A DNA stretch of 64,000 bases from Paenibacillus marchantiophytorum (GCF_014640555.1 NZ_BMHE01000019.1:1-64000); one strand, 5' to 3'; positions 51,100 through 60,944 are shown, counted from the stretch's first letter. Notes: generated from the sequence alone by a model not told the origin. Program-made: numbers and translations.

Positions 51100-51873
51100 T
51101 TAAATTGAAAATGCTTCTACAGCTGATATTCTCGCTTGTTCATACGGTTTCTTAACTAACAAGCGGTCCAAGATCGTTTTCTCAAAATAAGCGAAACCGC
51201 TATCATGTTCTCTTGGCCTAGCCAGTGATATTTTCAAATCCAACCCTATTTTCCCTTCTTCAATAATGATTACGCGATCCGCCAGTGCAACGGCCTCACT
51301 CACATCATGTGTGACTAACAAAACAGTAAATTGCTGATCTAGCCAGAGTTGTTCGATGAGCTGCTGCATTTCGATCCGTGTCAAGGCATCTAACGCGCCT
51401 AACGGTTCATCCAGCAGCAATAGCCTTGGATTGCCAGCCAATGCGCGAGCTAGGGCTACTCTCTGTCTTTGACCGCCAGACAGCACGGAAGGCCAATCAT
51501 CTTGCTTATGTTCAAGGCCAACCTGCTGCAAAGCACGATAAGCAATTTCCTTATCACCAGACTTAACACCAATCCGGACGTTATCGATATTCTTTTTCCA
51601 TGGGAGCAATCGATGTTCCTGAAATAACACCCTGGTGTCTTCATGAACACCCTGAAGCGATTGGGCATCGAGCAGAATAGCACCACTTGAAGCTTCGTCT
51701 AGTCCTGCGATCAAACGAAGCAGCGTGCTCTTCCCGCAGCCGCTGCGGCCGACAATAGCAACAAACTCTCCTTGTCTGATGTTCAAATCAATGCCGGACA
51801 ATACATGAGTAGATCCAAATGCTTTATTGACATTGCGTATATTGAGATGAATTCCTCCAAGTTTACTGCTCAT
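51100..51873 (-). CDS. SsuB/TauB-type ABC transporter ATPase
   Basis: 257 residues. Walker A GRSGCGKST, Q-loop LFQEHRLLPWKK, signature VLSGGQRQRVALARAL, Walker B LLLLDEPLGALD and VTHDVSEAVALADR are intact. The LLPW after the Q-loop is typical of the sulfonate/taurine/nitrate group. No permease or binding protein lies beside it, so it is an orphan subunit that must pair with components encoded elsewhere, or a relic. Confidence 0.85.
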   Translation of the reverse strand: MSSKLGGIHLNIRNVNKAFGSTHVLSGIDLNIRQGEFVAIVGRSGCGKSTLLRLIAGLDEASSGAILLDAQSLQGVHEDTRVLFQEHRLLPWKKNIDNVRIGVKSGDKEIAYRALQQVGLEHKQDDWPSVLSGGQRQRVALARALAGNPRLLLLDEPLGALDALTRIEMQQLIEQLWLDQQFTVLLVTHDVSEAVALADRVIIIEEGKIGLDLKISLARPREHDSGFAYFEKTILDRLLVKKPYEQARISAVEAFSI

Positions 51874-52236
51874 GACCGCACCCCTTATTTGGATTATTGA
51901 CTATTCGTTAATTAACGAGAAGACTCCCAGTCCGTGCCCAACATCGCTGGCAAGACGGGAATTTCCAGTCATCTGGTCGATTCTTTCACTAAATAATAAT
52001 TCATACCCGTTTACTTGGATATAGGTTGAGTCTTATACTATCATCGTGAATTCCACTCGTCAACGATAATTTTCCAAAACCGAATCACTTCATCTTATAG
52101 AATGAAAATGGATTGAAAATTTTAATTTCTTGAATAAAAAGTCGGTTGATGTATTGACAAATAAGTCCAACGACTGGTATATTCAATTTACTATTCCGAG
52201 TAAAAAGGTATGATTAATGACAATAGGTGGTGTAAC
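51874..52236. other. Intergenic region upstream of ssuB-like and cysT genes
   Basis: No gene is seen in this 363-base region. It contains GACTCCCAGTC-type and GGAATTTCC-type dyads near 51920-51980, in front of the ssuB-type gene, and the cysT promoter at 52154-52183. No known riboswitch consensus, including the S-box, was recognised. Confidence 0.4.
52154..52183 (+). promoter_or_regulatory. Sigma-A promoter of the sulfate transport operon
   Basis: TTGACA (52154-52159), an 18-base spacer and TATATT (52178-52183), about 55 bases before cysT. Sulfur regulation would be expected, but no operator was identified with confidence. Confidence 0.7.
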
Positions 52237-53043
52237 GTGGGAAATAAGGTATTTAAAGCTACGGTTCGATCTGTGCTTATTGGCTATCTGATTGCACTTC
52301 TGCTTATCCCGATTGGATCCATTTATATGAAAGGATTTTCATTAGGATGGGATCCATTTTGGAAAGAAGTTACAGGACCGTTAGCCTGGAAATCGATTTT
52401 GCTTACAGTTAAGCTCAGTATTATCTCTACTATTATTGAAGCGATTATTGGAACCATCATTGCTTATGTCCTTGTCAGATATACATTCCGAGGCAAAAGC
52501 ATTCTGAACAGCATGGTTGATCTTCCCTTCTCGCTGCCAACTTCCGTCGCTGGGTTAATGTTCCTTACCCTACTAGGACCTTCAAGTCCACTAGGTGTTT
52601 GGCTGGATCATTTTGGCATCAAGCTGCTTTATAATCAGACAGCTGTTGTCATCGGACTTGTCTTCGTGACATTCCCATTCGTTATCCGAACCGTTCAGCC
52701 GCTATTGGAACAGCTCGATCCTGCTGAAGAACAAGCAAGCTTTACGCTGGGTGCAGGTAAGTTCTACACGTTCCTGCGAATTGTATTCCCTGCCATTTTC
52801 CCCGGTATTATCGCCGGCAGTATGCTCGCATTTTCACGATCGTTAGCCGAGTTTGGGGCCATTTCCTTAATTTCCGGTAATTTACCGGGTAAAACAATGG
52901 TCGCCTCGGTCTATATATACGGTGAAACACAGAACTTCAATCCCGAAGGCGCAGCCGCCATTTCGATCGTACTCCTTACATTGTCTGTCCTGATTCTATG
53001 GCTGATCAATGTATTGACACGCGGAAAGGGGCGACTGGCATGA
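52237..53043 (+). CDS. cysT: Sulfate ABC transporter permease CysT
   Basis: About 268 residues with six membrane helices and the permease EAA-type loop EEQASFTLGAGKFYTFLRI. It shows the CysT pattern DLPFSLPTSVAGLMFLTLLG and SLAEFGAISLISGNLPGKT. GTG 52237 is the better start, with AGGTGG 6 bases upstream; ATG 52210 has AAGGT directly abutting it. First gene of cysT-cysW-cysA-sbp. It forms the membrane channel with CysW. Confidence 0.9.
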   Translation: MGNKVFKATVRSVLIGYLIALLLIPIGSIYMKGFSLGWDPFWKEVTGPLAWKSILLTVKLSIISTIIEAIIGTIIAYVLVRYTFRGKSILNSMVDLPFSLPTSVAGLMFLTLLGPSSPLGVWLDHFGIKLLYNQTAVVIGLVFVTFPFVIRTVQPLLEQLDPAEEQASFTLGAGKFYTFLRIVFPAIFPGIIAGSMLAFSRSLAEFGAISLISGNLPGKTMVASVYIYGETQNFNPEGAAAISIVLLTLSVLILWLINVLTRGKGRLA

Positions 53044-53846
53044 GAAAAGTTTTAATCACCATCTCATTTCTCGTTATTTTACTACTCATTATACTTCCGT
53101 TTCTGGGAATTACCTTTGGCGCATTTGAAGATGGCTTTCAAGCCTTTTTTGATTCGCTCAAGCGGCCAGAAGCTTTGCACGCTTTGAAAATCTCAGCTAT
53201 TATCGTCGTCATCGTCACCATTCTTAATACCATAGTAGGCGTATACGTTTCCTTAGCCATCGTTCGCGGCTCTTGGATTGCCCGATGGTTAAAGCCCATC
53301 ATTAACGCAATCATAGATTTACCTTTTGCCGTCTCACCTATCATTGTCGGTTTAATGGTTATTTTAATCTTCGGACCGAATACGGCATTAGGCGCTTTTA
53401 TGGAAGATCATCATATGAAAATAGTATATGCCATTCCCGGCATGGTTCTGGCCACGATGTTTATCACTTTCCCTTTAATGGTTCGAGAAGTTGTGCCTTT
53501 ACTTGAAGAAATCGGTACCCAATCCGAAGAAGCTTCTGCCACATTAGGCGCTGGTCCTTGGCGTACATTCATTCAAATCACATGGCCAGGTATCCGCTGG
53601 GGCGTTCTCTACGGGCTCATTCTTACCGTCGCAAGATCGCTGGGCGAGTTCGGTTCCATACTGGTCGTATCCGGCAACATTATCAATCAAACGCAAACTG
53701 CTACAACGCTCGTCTATCAAGATGCTGAACAATTTCAGCTCGTTGCAGCCAACAGCTTGGCATTCGTTCTGGGACTCATCTCCATTTCAATTCTACTGAC
53801 ACTTGAATGGTTAAAAAGAAGAAGCGAGCACTTGCGGAATCAATAA
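53040..53846 (+). CDS. cysW: Sulfate ABC transporter permease CysW
   Basis: 268 residues with six membrane helices, DLPFAVSPIIVGLMVIL, the EAA loop EEASATLGAGPWRTFIQITW, and RSLGEFGSILVVSGNI, matching CysW. ATG 53040 overlaps the cysT stop by 4 bases (ATGA), with AAGGGG 8 bases upstream. It pairs with CysT as the second half of the channel. Confidence 0.92.
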   Translation: MRKVLITISFLVILLLIILPFLGITFGAFEDGFQAFFDSLKRPEALHALKISAIIVVIVTILNTIVGVYVSLAIVRGSWIARWLKPIINAIIDLPFAVSPIIVGLMVILIFGPNTALGAFMEDHHMKIVYAIPGMVLATMFITFPLMVREVVPLLEEIGTQSEEASATLGAGPWRTFIQITWPGIRWGVLYGLILTVARSLGEFGSILVVSGNIINQTQTATTLVYQDAEQFQLVAANSLAFVLGLISISILLTLEWLKRRSEHLRNQ

Positions 53847-53860
53847 GGAGGAGCATTCCT

Positions 53861-54946
53861 ATGCACATCGAGGTCAAAAACTTAAACAAACATTTCGGAC
53901 AATTTCATGCGATCAAAGATGTTAATTTCAGCGTTACCAAAGGCCATCTTGTCGGCTTGATCGGGCCAAGCGGCGGCGGTAAAACGTCCATTCTTCGCAT
54001 GTTATCCGGTCTTGAGGCTCCTACCGCTGGCGATATCTATTTCGATGGCAAACTTGCCACTCATCTTCCCGTTCAAGAACGAGGTATTGGTTTTGTTTTT
54101 CAGAGCTATGCGCTTTTCAAGCATATGACCGTCTTTGATAATGTAGCGTATGGGCTTAAAGTTCTGAAAAAACCAAAAGATTTCATCCAAGATCGGGTCA
54201 CTTATTTGCTAAAACTTATGGGTCTTGCTGGCAGTGAGCGCAAATATCCGCATCAGCTTTCCGGTGGACAGCGTCAACGCGTTGCTTTTGCCAGAGCGCT
54301 TGCGCCTGAACCTCAACTGCTCCTGCTCGATGAACCGTTCGCCGCGATTGATGCCAAAATCCGCAAAGAGCTGCGCGTCTGGCTGCGCAATCTTATCGAT
54401 GAATTTAAAGTAACGACGTTGTTCGTTACCCATGATCAGGATGAAGCGATCGAAGTTGCTGACGAGATCATTCTCGTTCAGGGCGGCAAAATCGAACAAC
54501 AAGGCAGCCCATGGGAAATCTACACGAAGCCTGCTTCTTCCTTCGTAGCTTCCTTTATCGGTGAATCCAACATTATCTCGCAATATACCCCTCTCATTGG
54601 CTTCCCTTATTTGCAAGAAGTACAGCAAGATGGCCATTGGCTGCCTGATGTTAATGTCATGATTCGTCCCGAATCCATCGAAGTCCGCTCCGGTGACGTA
54701 AGCCATTTGGCAACTGCCGGAGAAAAAGGAACAGTAACTCATATTCATTTCCGCGGAGATTCATGGTATTTGGAGATTGATACCGGTTCCCTCAAACTAT
54801 TTGCTTATCAATCTGTGAAAGAAAAGATTTATCAACCTGGCGATGAAGTCAATATTCTTATCCATCAGATTTCTGTCTTCACCAAAACGGAGAACAAAGT
54901 CATTGAAAATCAGGCGAAACAAGATCCGCTGCCTGTTTTTATATAA
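53861..54946 (+). CDS. cysA: Sulfate ABC transporter ATPase CysA
   Basis: 361 residues. Walker A GPSGGGKTS, FQSYALFKHMTVFDNVAYGL, signature LSGGQRQRVAFARAL, Walker B LLLLDEPFAAID and THDQDEAIEVADE, followed by a C-terminal TOBE-like regulatory domain (about 240-361). GPSGGGKT and the extended C-terminus are typical of CysA. ATG 53861 has AAGGAGG upstream; the gene follows cysW by 14 bases. Confidence 0.92.
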   Translation: MHIEVKNLNKHFGQFHAIKDVNFSVTKGHLVGLIGPSGGGKTSILRMLSGLEAPTAGDIYFDGKLATHLPVQERGIGFVFQSYALFKHMTVFDNVAYGLKVLKKPKDFIQDRVTYLLKLMGLAGSERKYPHQLSGGQRQRVAFARALAPEPQLLLLDEPFAAIDAKIRKELRVWLRNLIDEFKVTTLFVTHDQDEAIEVADEIILVQGGKIEQQGSPWEIYTKPASSFVASFIGESNIISQYTPLIGFPYLQEVQQDGHWLPDVNVMIRPESIEVRSGDVSHLATAGEKGTVTHIHFRGDSWYLEIDTGSLKLFAYQSVKEKIYQPGDEVNILIHQISVFTKTENKVIENQAKQDPLPVFI

Positions 54947-54980
54947 TCAAATCATATAAATTAGAAGGGGAGTTATCACG

Positions 54981-56075
54981 ATGAAAAATTTCAAATCTTT
55001 AGGTTTAATCACAGCAACATTATTTACAGCGAGCATTGCCCTTACAGCTTGCGGCTCAGGCACAAGCACCAAAACAGGAAGTACCCCATCTCCATCAGCA
55101 GCAGCAAGCACGACACCCAAAGCAGATGGCGGTAAAGTCACCATCACACTAGGTGCTTATTCCATTGTGAAAGATTCATTCGATCAAATCATTCCTAAAT
55201 TTAAAGAAGAGTGGAAAAAGAAAACCGGCCAAACCGTAGAATTCCAAGAATCCTATGTCGCATCAGGTTCGCAAGCAACCGCGATTATCCAAGGTTTTGA
55301 AGCCGACATTGCCCCTCTCTCTCTAGAAGGCGACATCCAAAAAATCGTGGAAAAAGGCTTAATCACCCACGATTGGAAAAACAATAAATACAAAGGCTTC
55401 ATCACTGGCTCGATCGCTGCAATTGGCGTACGTGAAGGAAATCCGAAAGGCATTAAAGACTGGGCTGATTTAACAAAACCAGGCGTTGAAGTGCTGATTC
55501 CAAACCCAAGCACATCCGGCGGAGCCAAATGGGATATCAATGCCGTGTATGGCGCAGGTTTGAAAGCTTCCGAAGCCGCTGGAAAACAAGACCCTGCCGC
55601 AGCCAAGGATCTGCTAGCTAAAATTTATAAAAACATTAAAGTATTGGATAAAAGCGGTGCTGACTCTCTTACAACCTTCGATAAAGGTGTAGGCGATGCC
55701 ATCATCACTTATGAAAATGAACTAGTCGCTCGTATTCAATCCGGTAAAAAATATGTAGAAATCATCCCGCAGTACACGACATCCATTGAAAATCCAGTAG
55801 CTCTTATTGATAAATATGTAGATAAACACGGAAATCGTGAAGTCGTTCAAGCATTCCTAGATTACCTGTATACACCTGATGCTCAAAAAGTATTCGCAGA
55901 CAAAGGCTTCCGTTCCGTACTTCCAGAGGTAGCTAAGCTATATGAGAAAAACTATACGAAACCTGCCGGTTTGTTCAACATTGAATACCTTGGCGGTTGG
56001 GATAAAGTGAACAAAGAGCTTTATGGCAAAGGCGCTATCTGGGAAACCATCCTAGCTGAAGGCGGCGCGAAGTAA
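54981..56075 (+). CDS. Sulfate-binding lipoprotein Sbp/CysP
   Basis: 364 residues. The lipobox is LTAC with lipid anchor C24, followed by a low-complexity Ser/Thr/Pro linker and a periplasmic-binding fold with ITLGAYSIVKDSFDQIIP, VASGSQATAIIQGFEADIA, PNPSTSGGAKWDINAVYGA and GDAIITYENEL, all typical of sulfate/thiosulfate binding proteins. It is anchored outside the membrane and delivers sulfate to CysTWA. It lies 34 bases after cysA and is the last gene of the operon. Confidence 0.92.
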   Translation: MKNFKSLGLITATLFTASIALTACGSGTSTKTGSTPSPSAAASTTPKADGGKVTITLGAYSIVKDSFDQIIPKFKEEWKKKTGQTVEFQESYVASGSQATAIIQGFEADIAPLSLEGDIQKIVEKGLITHDWKNNKYKGFITGSIAAIGVREGNPKGIKDWADLTKPGVEVLIPNPSTSGGAKWDINAVYGAGLKASEAAGKQDPAAAKDLLAKIYKNIKVLDKSGADSLTTFDKGVGDAIITYENELVARIQSGKKYVEIIPQYTTSIENPVALIDKYVDKHGNREVVQAFLDYLYTPDAQKVFADKGFRSVLPEVAKLYEKNYTKPAGLFNIEYLGGWDKVNKELYGKGAIWETILAEGGAK

Positions 56076-56085
56076 TAACTGCAAG

Positions 56086-56126
56086 AAAGCCCGGAACGAA
56101 GGGAATCCTTCGCTTCCGGGCTTTTT
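56086..56126 (+). terminator. Terminator of the sulfate transport operon
   Basis: AAAGCCCGGAA pairs with TTCCGGGCTTT, with an inner CGAAGG/CCTTCG stem, then TTTT. Confidence 0.9.
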
Positions 56127-56165
56127 GATGTCAAGGATCTACGATCCCTCTTGGTATGGCAGTCC

Positions 56166-56648
56166 TTACAAATTCGCATTCCGTTCCTCTTTGCGAAGCT
56201 TACGAGCAGCAAACCTTGTTTCCGCTGTCTCAAACAGACGTTTTTCTTCATCCGTCTCAGGGATGATCTCAGGCACTGGACAAGGCTGTCCATGCTCATC
56301 CAAGGCGACGAAGGTCAAATAGGAAGTCGCCGTGCGCTTTTTCTCACCTGTCAGCAAATTCTCCGATTCCACTTTCACGAATACTTCCATAGAGCTGCGA
56401 TGTGTCCACGTAACGAAGGCCTCAAGCTGAATCGCTTCCCCCAGTTTAACCGGGGCAAAGAAATCCAAGCTGTCACTGGAGGCTGTAACGACAGCTCTGC
56501 GACAGTGGCGCATGGAAGCAATCGTGGCAACCTTATCGATATATTGCATCACACGGCCGCCAAATACAGTATTATGATAATTCGTATCTGCCGGTAAAAT
56601 AATTTCCGTCAATATTGTTCTGGAGAGTCTTGCTGGTTTGGCTTCCAC
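56166..56648 (-). CDS. Acyl-CoA thioesterase, YkhA/YciA hotdog type
   Basis: 160 residues. The 4HBT pattern is ILPADTNYHNTVFGGRVMQY, then ASSDSLDFFAPVKLGEAI and WTHRSSMEVFVKVESEN, the motifs of hexameric acyl-CoA thioesterases such as YkhA. It hydrolyses short to long acyl-CoA and so may control CoA pools. Single gene, 33 bases downstream of purT on the same strand. Confidence 0.9.
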   Translation of the reverse strand: MEAKPARLSRTILTEIILPADTNYHNTVFGGRVMQYIDKVATIASMRHCRRAVVTASSDSLDFFAPVKLGEAIQLEAFVTWTHRSSMEVFVKVESENLLTGEKKRTATSYLTFVALDEHGQPCPVPEIIPETDEEKRLFETAETRFAARKLRKEERNANL

Positions 56649-56680
56649 AGTATGTTCCTCCTGATGTTACTAGGGTGCTA

Positions 56681-57859
56681 CTATTCGTAGTTCAAAGTCA
56701 ACTTCCCAGCTGCTTGCTTAGCAAGGCTGCGCGCTTCTTCCACTGTACTGCCACTGCTCAGTGCAACGGCCATTCGACGGCCCACTTTCGTTTCCGGCTT
56801 GCCAAATACACGAACTTGCGTATTCGGAACGGATAACGCTTCTTCGAGTCCGCTGATCGTATAGGCCACCTGCTCACGATCTGCTTTGAGCGTATAGCTG
56901 GCTCCTGGTGTCAACAAGCGAATTCCTGTAATAGGCAAACCAAGAATCGCTCTGGCATGCAGCGCAAATTCACTCAAATCCTGCGTTGCCATTGTGACCA
57001 TCCCCGTATCATGCGGTCGAGGCGAAACTTCGCTGAAATAAACACCATCTTGGGTTAAAAATAATTCAACCCCATAAATGCCATAACCACCGAGGGCATC
57101 GGTAATGGTTTTAGCCATATGCTGAGCATCTAGAATTTGTTGCTCGGTCATGGCATGAGGCTGCCAAGACTCAATGTAATCTCCCTCTTTTTGGATATGG
57201 CCAATAGGTTCACAATAGGTTGTTCCTGAAACAGAACGAACGGTCAGCAGTGTAATTTCCGATTCGAAATGAATGAATTCTTCCACAATCACGCGAGCGC
57301 TCTTGGCACGTCCGCCTTCCATGGCGATGTTCCACGATTGCTCAATCTGTTCGGGAGTTCGACAGACGCTTTGTCCTTTGCCGGAAGAGCTCATGATTGG
57401 TTTGATCACACAAGGTGTGCCGATTTCTGCAACAGCCGCATGGAGTTCTTCCAAACTGTTGGCGAAAGCATATTTGGCTGTTCGCAGTTCCAGCGTTTCG
57501 GAAGCTAGACGACGAATCCCTTCACGGTCCATGGTCAAGCGGGATGCCGTTGCCGTGGGGATAACACGATAGCCTTCCTTCTCAAGTTCAACAAGAATAG
57601 GTGTTGCGATCGCTTCAATTTCCGGGACGATAAGATCAGGTCGTTCTTGCTCGATTAATGCTCTCAACTGCTCTCCATCAAGCATATTAATCACATGACT
57701 GCGATGTGCAACCTGCATGGCTGGGGCATTCGCGTAGCGGTCGACAGCGATCGTCTCAATGCCGAGGCGCTGTGCTTCAATCACCACTTCTTTGCCTAGT
57801 TCTCCTGAACCTAATAGCATGATTTTCTTAGCTTTATTCGATAACGGAGCTCCGTACAT
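56681..57859 (-). CDS. purT: Formate-dependent GAR transformylase PurT
   Basis: 392 residues, exactly the E. coli PurT length, starting MYGAPLSNKAKKIMLLGSGELGKEV. ATP-grasp features include VIKPIMSSSGKGQSV, IVEEFIHFESEITLL and EVSPRPHDTGMVTM. It makes formyl-GAR from GAR, formate and ATP in purine synthesis, independent of folate. ATG 57859 is preferred; the ATGs at 57868 and 57880 lie at or before the AAAGGGGA ribosome site. No purine riboswitch was seen upstream. Confidence 0.93.
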   Translation of the reverse strand: MYGAPLSNKAKKIMLLGSGELGKEVVIEAQRLGIETIAVDRYANAPAMQVAHRSHVINMLDGEQLRALIEQERPDLIVPEIEAIATPILVELEKEGYRVIPTATASRLTMDREGIRRLASETLELRTAKYAFANSLEELHAAVAEIGTPCVIKPIMSSSGKGQSVCRTPEQIEQSWNIAMEGGRAKSARVIVEEFIHFESEITLLTVRSVSGTTYCEPIGHIQKEGDYIESWQPHAMTEQQILDAQHMAKTITDALGGYGIYGVELFLTQDGVYFSEVSPRPHDTGMVTMATQDLSEFALHARAILGLPITGIRLLTPGASYTLKADREQVAYTISGLEEALSVPNTQVRVFGKPETKVGRRMAVALSSGSTVEEARSLAKQAAGKLTLNYE

Positions 57860-58009
57860 GACGAACATTTCCCCTTTCATTTTGCCCAATCTCAGATCTT
57901 CTAACAAAGACGCGCTATATATGTAGAAAAAAACGAACAACTCAGAGATACAGGGTACTTCTCCCTATCATTCATAAAATACCCTGATCTATTGTAATGG
58001 ATTTCGACA

Positions 58010-59920
58010 TTAAAAGATAGATTTCAGCAGAAGTTTACGCAAAACCGGCACTATTTGCTCATGCAGCTCATCGACATGCGGAACGACAATGCTGCTGCGT
58101 CCATACATATTTCGCATCATAATCCGCTGTGTTTCATGAATAACCCCACTCGCCAGAAAAATACTAATGACTTCAATGCCTAGGCGCCTCGCATTCATCA
58201 CGGCCTCATAGGTATCGAGAATGCCGATATCGTTGTAATTGGCTGCCGAAGGCTCCCCATCCGAGAAGACAATGAGGATGCGCTGCCGCTCTGTGCGGCG
58301 CAGCAGCCGCTCGGTCATCTGACGGATTGCGAAGCCGTCGCGATTGTCCTGCTGCGGCTCCAACTGCATCAGAGCTGCTCCGCTGCCGGACGTGAGCGAA
58401 GAGGAGAAGTCAACGGCTACCTGGAACAGGTTCGGCGCCTCCTTGTCGGTAACACGGTCCGCGTCCTCCCAGAAGCCCACGATTTCATGCGGGATTCGCA
58501 GGGTGTGCAGCGTCTCGTGAAACAGCACGAGACCTAGCTTGGTTTCGTCCATTTTGTCGTACATGGACGCGGAGCAGTCGACGAGCAGCGAGAACGCTGC
58601 GTCGAGCTGCGGAACCGGCGCGCGCTTCTTGTAGAAGAGGCGCGGCATCTCTTGCGTGAAGGCTCGCGTCAGCCGCTTGTCGAGCCGCCCGAATAAGCGA
58701 TCGCCGCGCGGGGCGATCCGCTTCTGCTCCAGCGTGCGCCGGATCGCACGCTGCAAAGGCTTCGCGAGCGGCGCTGCGCGCTCGCTCAGGCGCCTGTAGG
58801 CGGCCTCCTGCGCAGCAGTGGGCCGCCCTGGCGCAAGCCACGTCGCCGTCGCGTACGCGGCGACAGCGCCCGCCCCGTGCCCCGCGGCAGCGGGCACGGC
58901 AAGGCTCTCGCGCCGGCCGGAGGCGGCGCCGGTGCGCTGGGCGCGCAGCGATCGCCCCTGGGCGATGGCGAGCGCCTGGTCGGCGGCATCGCCCTCGCGG
59001 GGCGCAGACCCTTGCGCGGCGGTGCGTGAGCCGCGCTCCAGCTCGAACCGCAGCAGCCCAGGGCTGCGGTCACTGGTCTCGCGGTGCCAGGTCGGCAGAC
59101 GCTCCTGGCCCGGTAATTGACGCTCCCCCTCCAACTCGGGGAGCACATCCTCATTGGCGAGCCGCTTCGCGCGCTTGAGCTCGCCTTTGTAGCCCGCAGG
59201 CAGCGGCTCCGCCACGCCGCTGCCGCGCTGTGTCCAGAAGTAGGCAGCCACAGCGTCACGGTCCACCCAAACACTCAGCGAGTCCAACATCGCCTCGCAG
59301 CAAGCTGCAACCTCTGCCGTATGTTCAGCTTCTTCCATTTGCTCTAGCAAAGGAAATAACTGGACCATTCGAGTGCTCACTTCATCTGCCTCAGCGAATT
59401 TCCAGTCTACTCCTGTAAACCAGCCATAAGTAAATAGCACAACAGCGTCAGCGAACTCGCTTTTGTTCAAATGCGACTTCAACTTATGCTGAAAATAAGC
59501 GCATAGAATCCGATGCCGATGAGCAAAAACGCGCGCAGTTCCCGGTCGCCGAGCTCGGCAAATACGCTCCAAGCGCATGTCTTCACATAGTGCGAAGAGA
59601 CTGTTCGCGAGTTTAGGATACTTCGATTGCTGGCAGAATTGTAAATACGCTTGGACAGCCTCGGCTCCTGTAAACCATGCACTGCCAATCCCGCGCAAGT
59701 AAACATCGCTTTTCATGCCAGCAGCTTTATCGATCGGCGGATAGTCCCACCAAAATTGACTCACCTTGATACGCGCGGCTTCTTCCTCATAATCCGCATG
59801 GAAAGCTGATTCCACCTCAACCTCTTTACGCTTGGTAAACATCCTCGCCAAATCTACAAGCTGCATCTGCAGCATGGCGTCCACTTTATCGTCTAACAAA
59901 CTCAATTTCCCTACGAACAT
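58010..59920 (-). CDS. YojO/NorD-like VWA-domain protein
   Basis: About 636 residues. The N-terminal two fifths are helical; about 270-400 is a GC-rich, Ala/Gly/Arg/Pro-rich segment likely disordered; the C-terminal VWA domain carries an intact MIDAS motif DCSASM near 445, the Thr loop and FSDGEPSAANYND. It pairs with the MoxR-type ATPase gene 4 bases upstream. NorD/CobT relatives help insert metals or activate enzymes; the target here is unknown. ATG 59920 has a poor ribosome site, so it is probably translated by coupling. Confidence 0.82.
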   Translation of the reverse strand: MFVGKLSLLDDKVDAMLQMQLVDLARMFTKRKEVEVESAFHADYEEEAARIKVSQFWWDYPPIDKAAGMKSDVYLRGIGSAWFTGAEAVQAYLQFCQQSKYPKLANSLFALCEDMRLERICRARRPGTARVFAHRHRILCAYFQHKLKSHLNKSEFADAVVLFTYGWFTGVDWKFAEADEVSTRMVQLFPLLEQMEEAEHTAEVAACCEAMLDSLSVWVDRDAVAAYFWTQRGSGVAEPLPAGYKGELKRAKRLANEDVLPELEGERQLPGQERLPTWHRETSDRSPGLLRFELERGSRTAAQGSAPREGDAADQALAIAQGRSLRAQRTGAASGRRESLAVPAAAGHGAGAVAAYATATWLAPGRPTAAQEAAYRRLSERAAPLAKPLQRAIRRTLEQKRIAPRGDRLFGRLDKRLTRAFTQEMPRLFYKKRAPVPQLDAAFSLLVDCSASMYDKMDETKLGLVLFHETLHTLRIPHEIVGFWEDADRVTDKEAPNLFQVAVDFSSSLTSGSGAALMQLEPQQDNRDGFAIRQMTERLLRRTERQRILIVFSDGEPSAANYNDIGILDTYEAVMNARRLGIEVISIFLASGVIHETQRIMMRNMYGRSSIVVPHVDELHEQIVPVLRKLLLKSIF

Positions 59921-59924
59921 AGGC

Positions 59925-60815
59925 TTAGAATAACGTTTCCGCCGCATTAATGACGGCAGCACGTTCCCTTTCATCCTCCAATTTATCTGCAATTGCCCGA
60001 GCAACTGCCCGCAAGGGAGGAATGTACGCTGTCAAATCACAAGCATCCAACAGGGCTCGAATAGAGCCCGCTTCATCAGGAAGCTGCCCCATCTCAATGA
60101 GCGTCAATAAATCGGCCGAAAGCTGCACAAAGGTTTTCAACTGCTTCTCATCTTGCAGAACAGATTTGCTTTTAAGCAGATGATATAAAGCATCTCCCTG
60201 CAAATAGGGAACATCAATCGTAATAAAGCGATTTTTGAGAGCCTCGTTGAGCGGCACGGTTCCCATATACCCTTCGTTAATAGCTGCAACGACCCTGAAG
60301 TCAGGGTGGGCGGTAACGACTTCTCCTGTAAACGGATTTGTTATCGATCGCCGGTAATCCAGTACCCCGTTAATCAAGGATAACGTTTCTGGTTTAGCCA
60401 TGTTAATCTCATCTATGTACAAAAAGTGGCCTTTGGTCATCGCCTTCATAATTGGCCCTGGGATAAATACGATATGCGCTTTCCCCTGTTCGTCGTGCGC
60501 AAGCGTCTTAAATCCGAGTAAAGCTTCGGCATCCAAATCTGTTGAACAGTTCACAGCGTGCATCGGTTGTTCAAAAAGTGCGGACACATGCTCTGCAAGC
60601 TTTGTTTTACCTGACCCGGTAGGACCCTTGAGCAGCACATTTTTGTTCAGAAAGAGCGCAATCAAAGCATCGGCTAAAATATCTTCATTAGGTACTTCAA
60701 ATGCGGCTGAACCAATCAGTTTACGTTCGTCCTCGTCAGGAATTGAACTTCTGCTTTGTATCATTTGTTCCAATTGCTCATGTATGATTTCGGGTACTCC
60801 CGCTGTCCTTAGCAT
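59925..60815 (-). CDS. YojN/NorQ-like MoxR-family AAA+ ATPase
   Basis: 296 residues: Walker A GPTGSGKT at 64-71, NCSTDLDAEALLGFK, Walker B HFLYIDEINMAKPETL, sensor-1 VVAAINEGYMG and Arg finger LKNRFITIDVPY. It is closest to the NorQ/YojN type, with the VWA partner encoded immediately downstream. Together they would act as a metal-centre activase. This pair is separate from the RavA/ViaA-like pair at 10.7-13.7 kb. Confidence 0.87.
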   Translation of the reverse strand: MLRTAGVPEIIHEQLEQMIQSRSSIPDEDERKLIGSAAFEVPNEDILADALIALFLNKNVLLKGPTGSGKTKLAEHVSALFEQPMHAVNCSTDLDAEALLGFKTLAHDEQGKAHIVFIPGPIMKAMTKGHFLYIDEINMAKPETLSLINGVLDYRRSITNPFTGEVVTAHPDFRVVAAINEGYMGTVPLNEALKNRFITIDVPYLQGDALYHLLKSKSVLQDEKQLKTFVQLSADLLTLIEMGQLPDEAGSIRALLDACDLTAYIPPLRAVARAIADKLEDERERAAVINAAETLF

Positions 60816-60904
60816 GATTCATAGTCCTCTCCTGAAACTTTCTGTTGTTCCTCTTACTATTTATCAGGAAAGGTTAGCTTGTCAAGCCTTCTGCCTAGAA
60901 TGCT

Positions 60905-60932
60905 AAAACCCCCAGCCATCAGCTGGGGGAGA
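60905..60932 (-). terminator. Terminator of the YhcN/YlaJ-type gene
   Basis: CCCCCAGC, CATCA loop, GCTGGGGG; the minus strand continues TTTT. Confidence 0.85.
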
Positions 60933-60944
60933 CCTTGTAGTTTG

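Noticed and set aside
51920..52000. S-box or other sulfur riboswitch upstream of the ssuB-type gene
   Set aside because: Dyads are present but the S-box conserved segments are absent on either strand.
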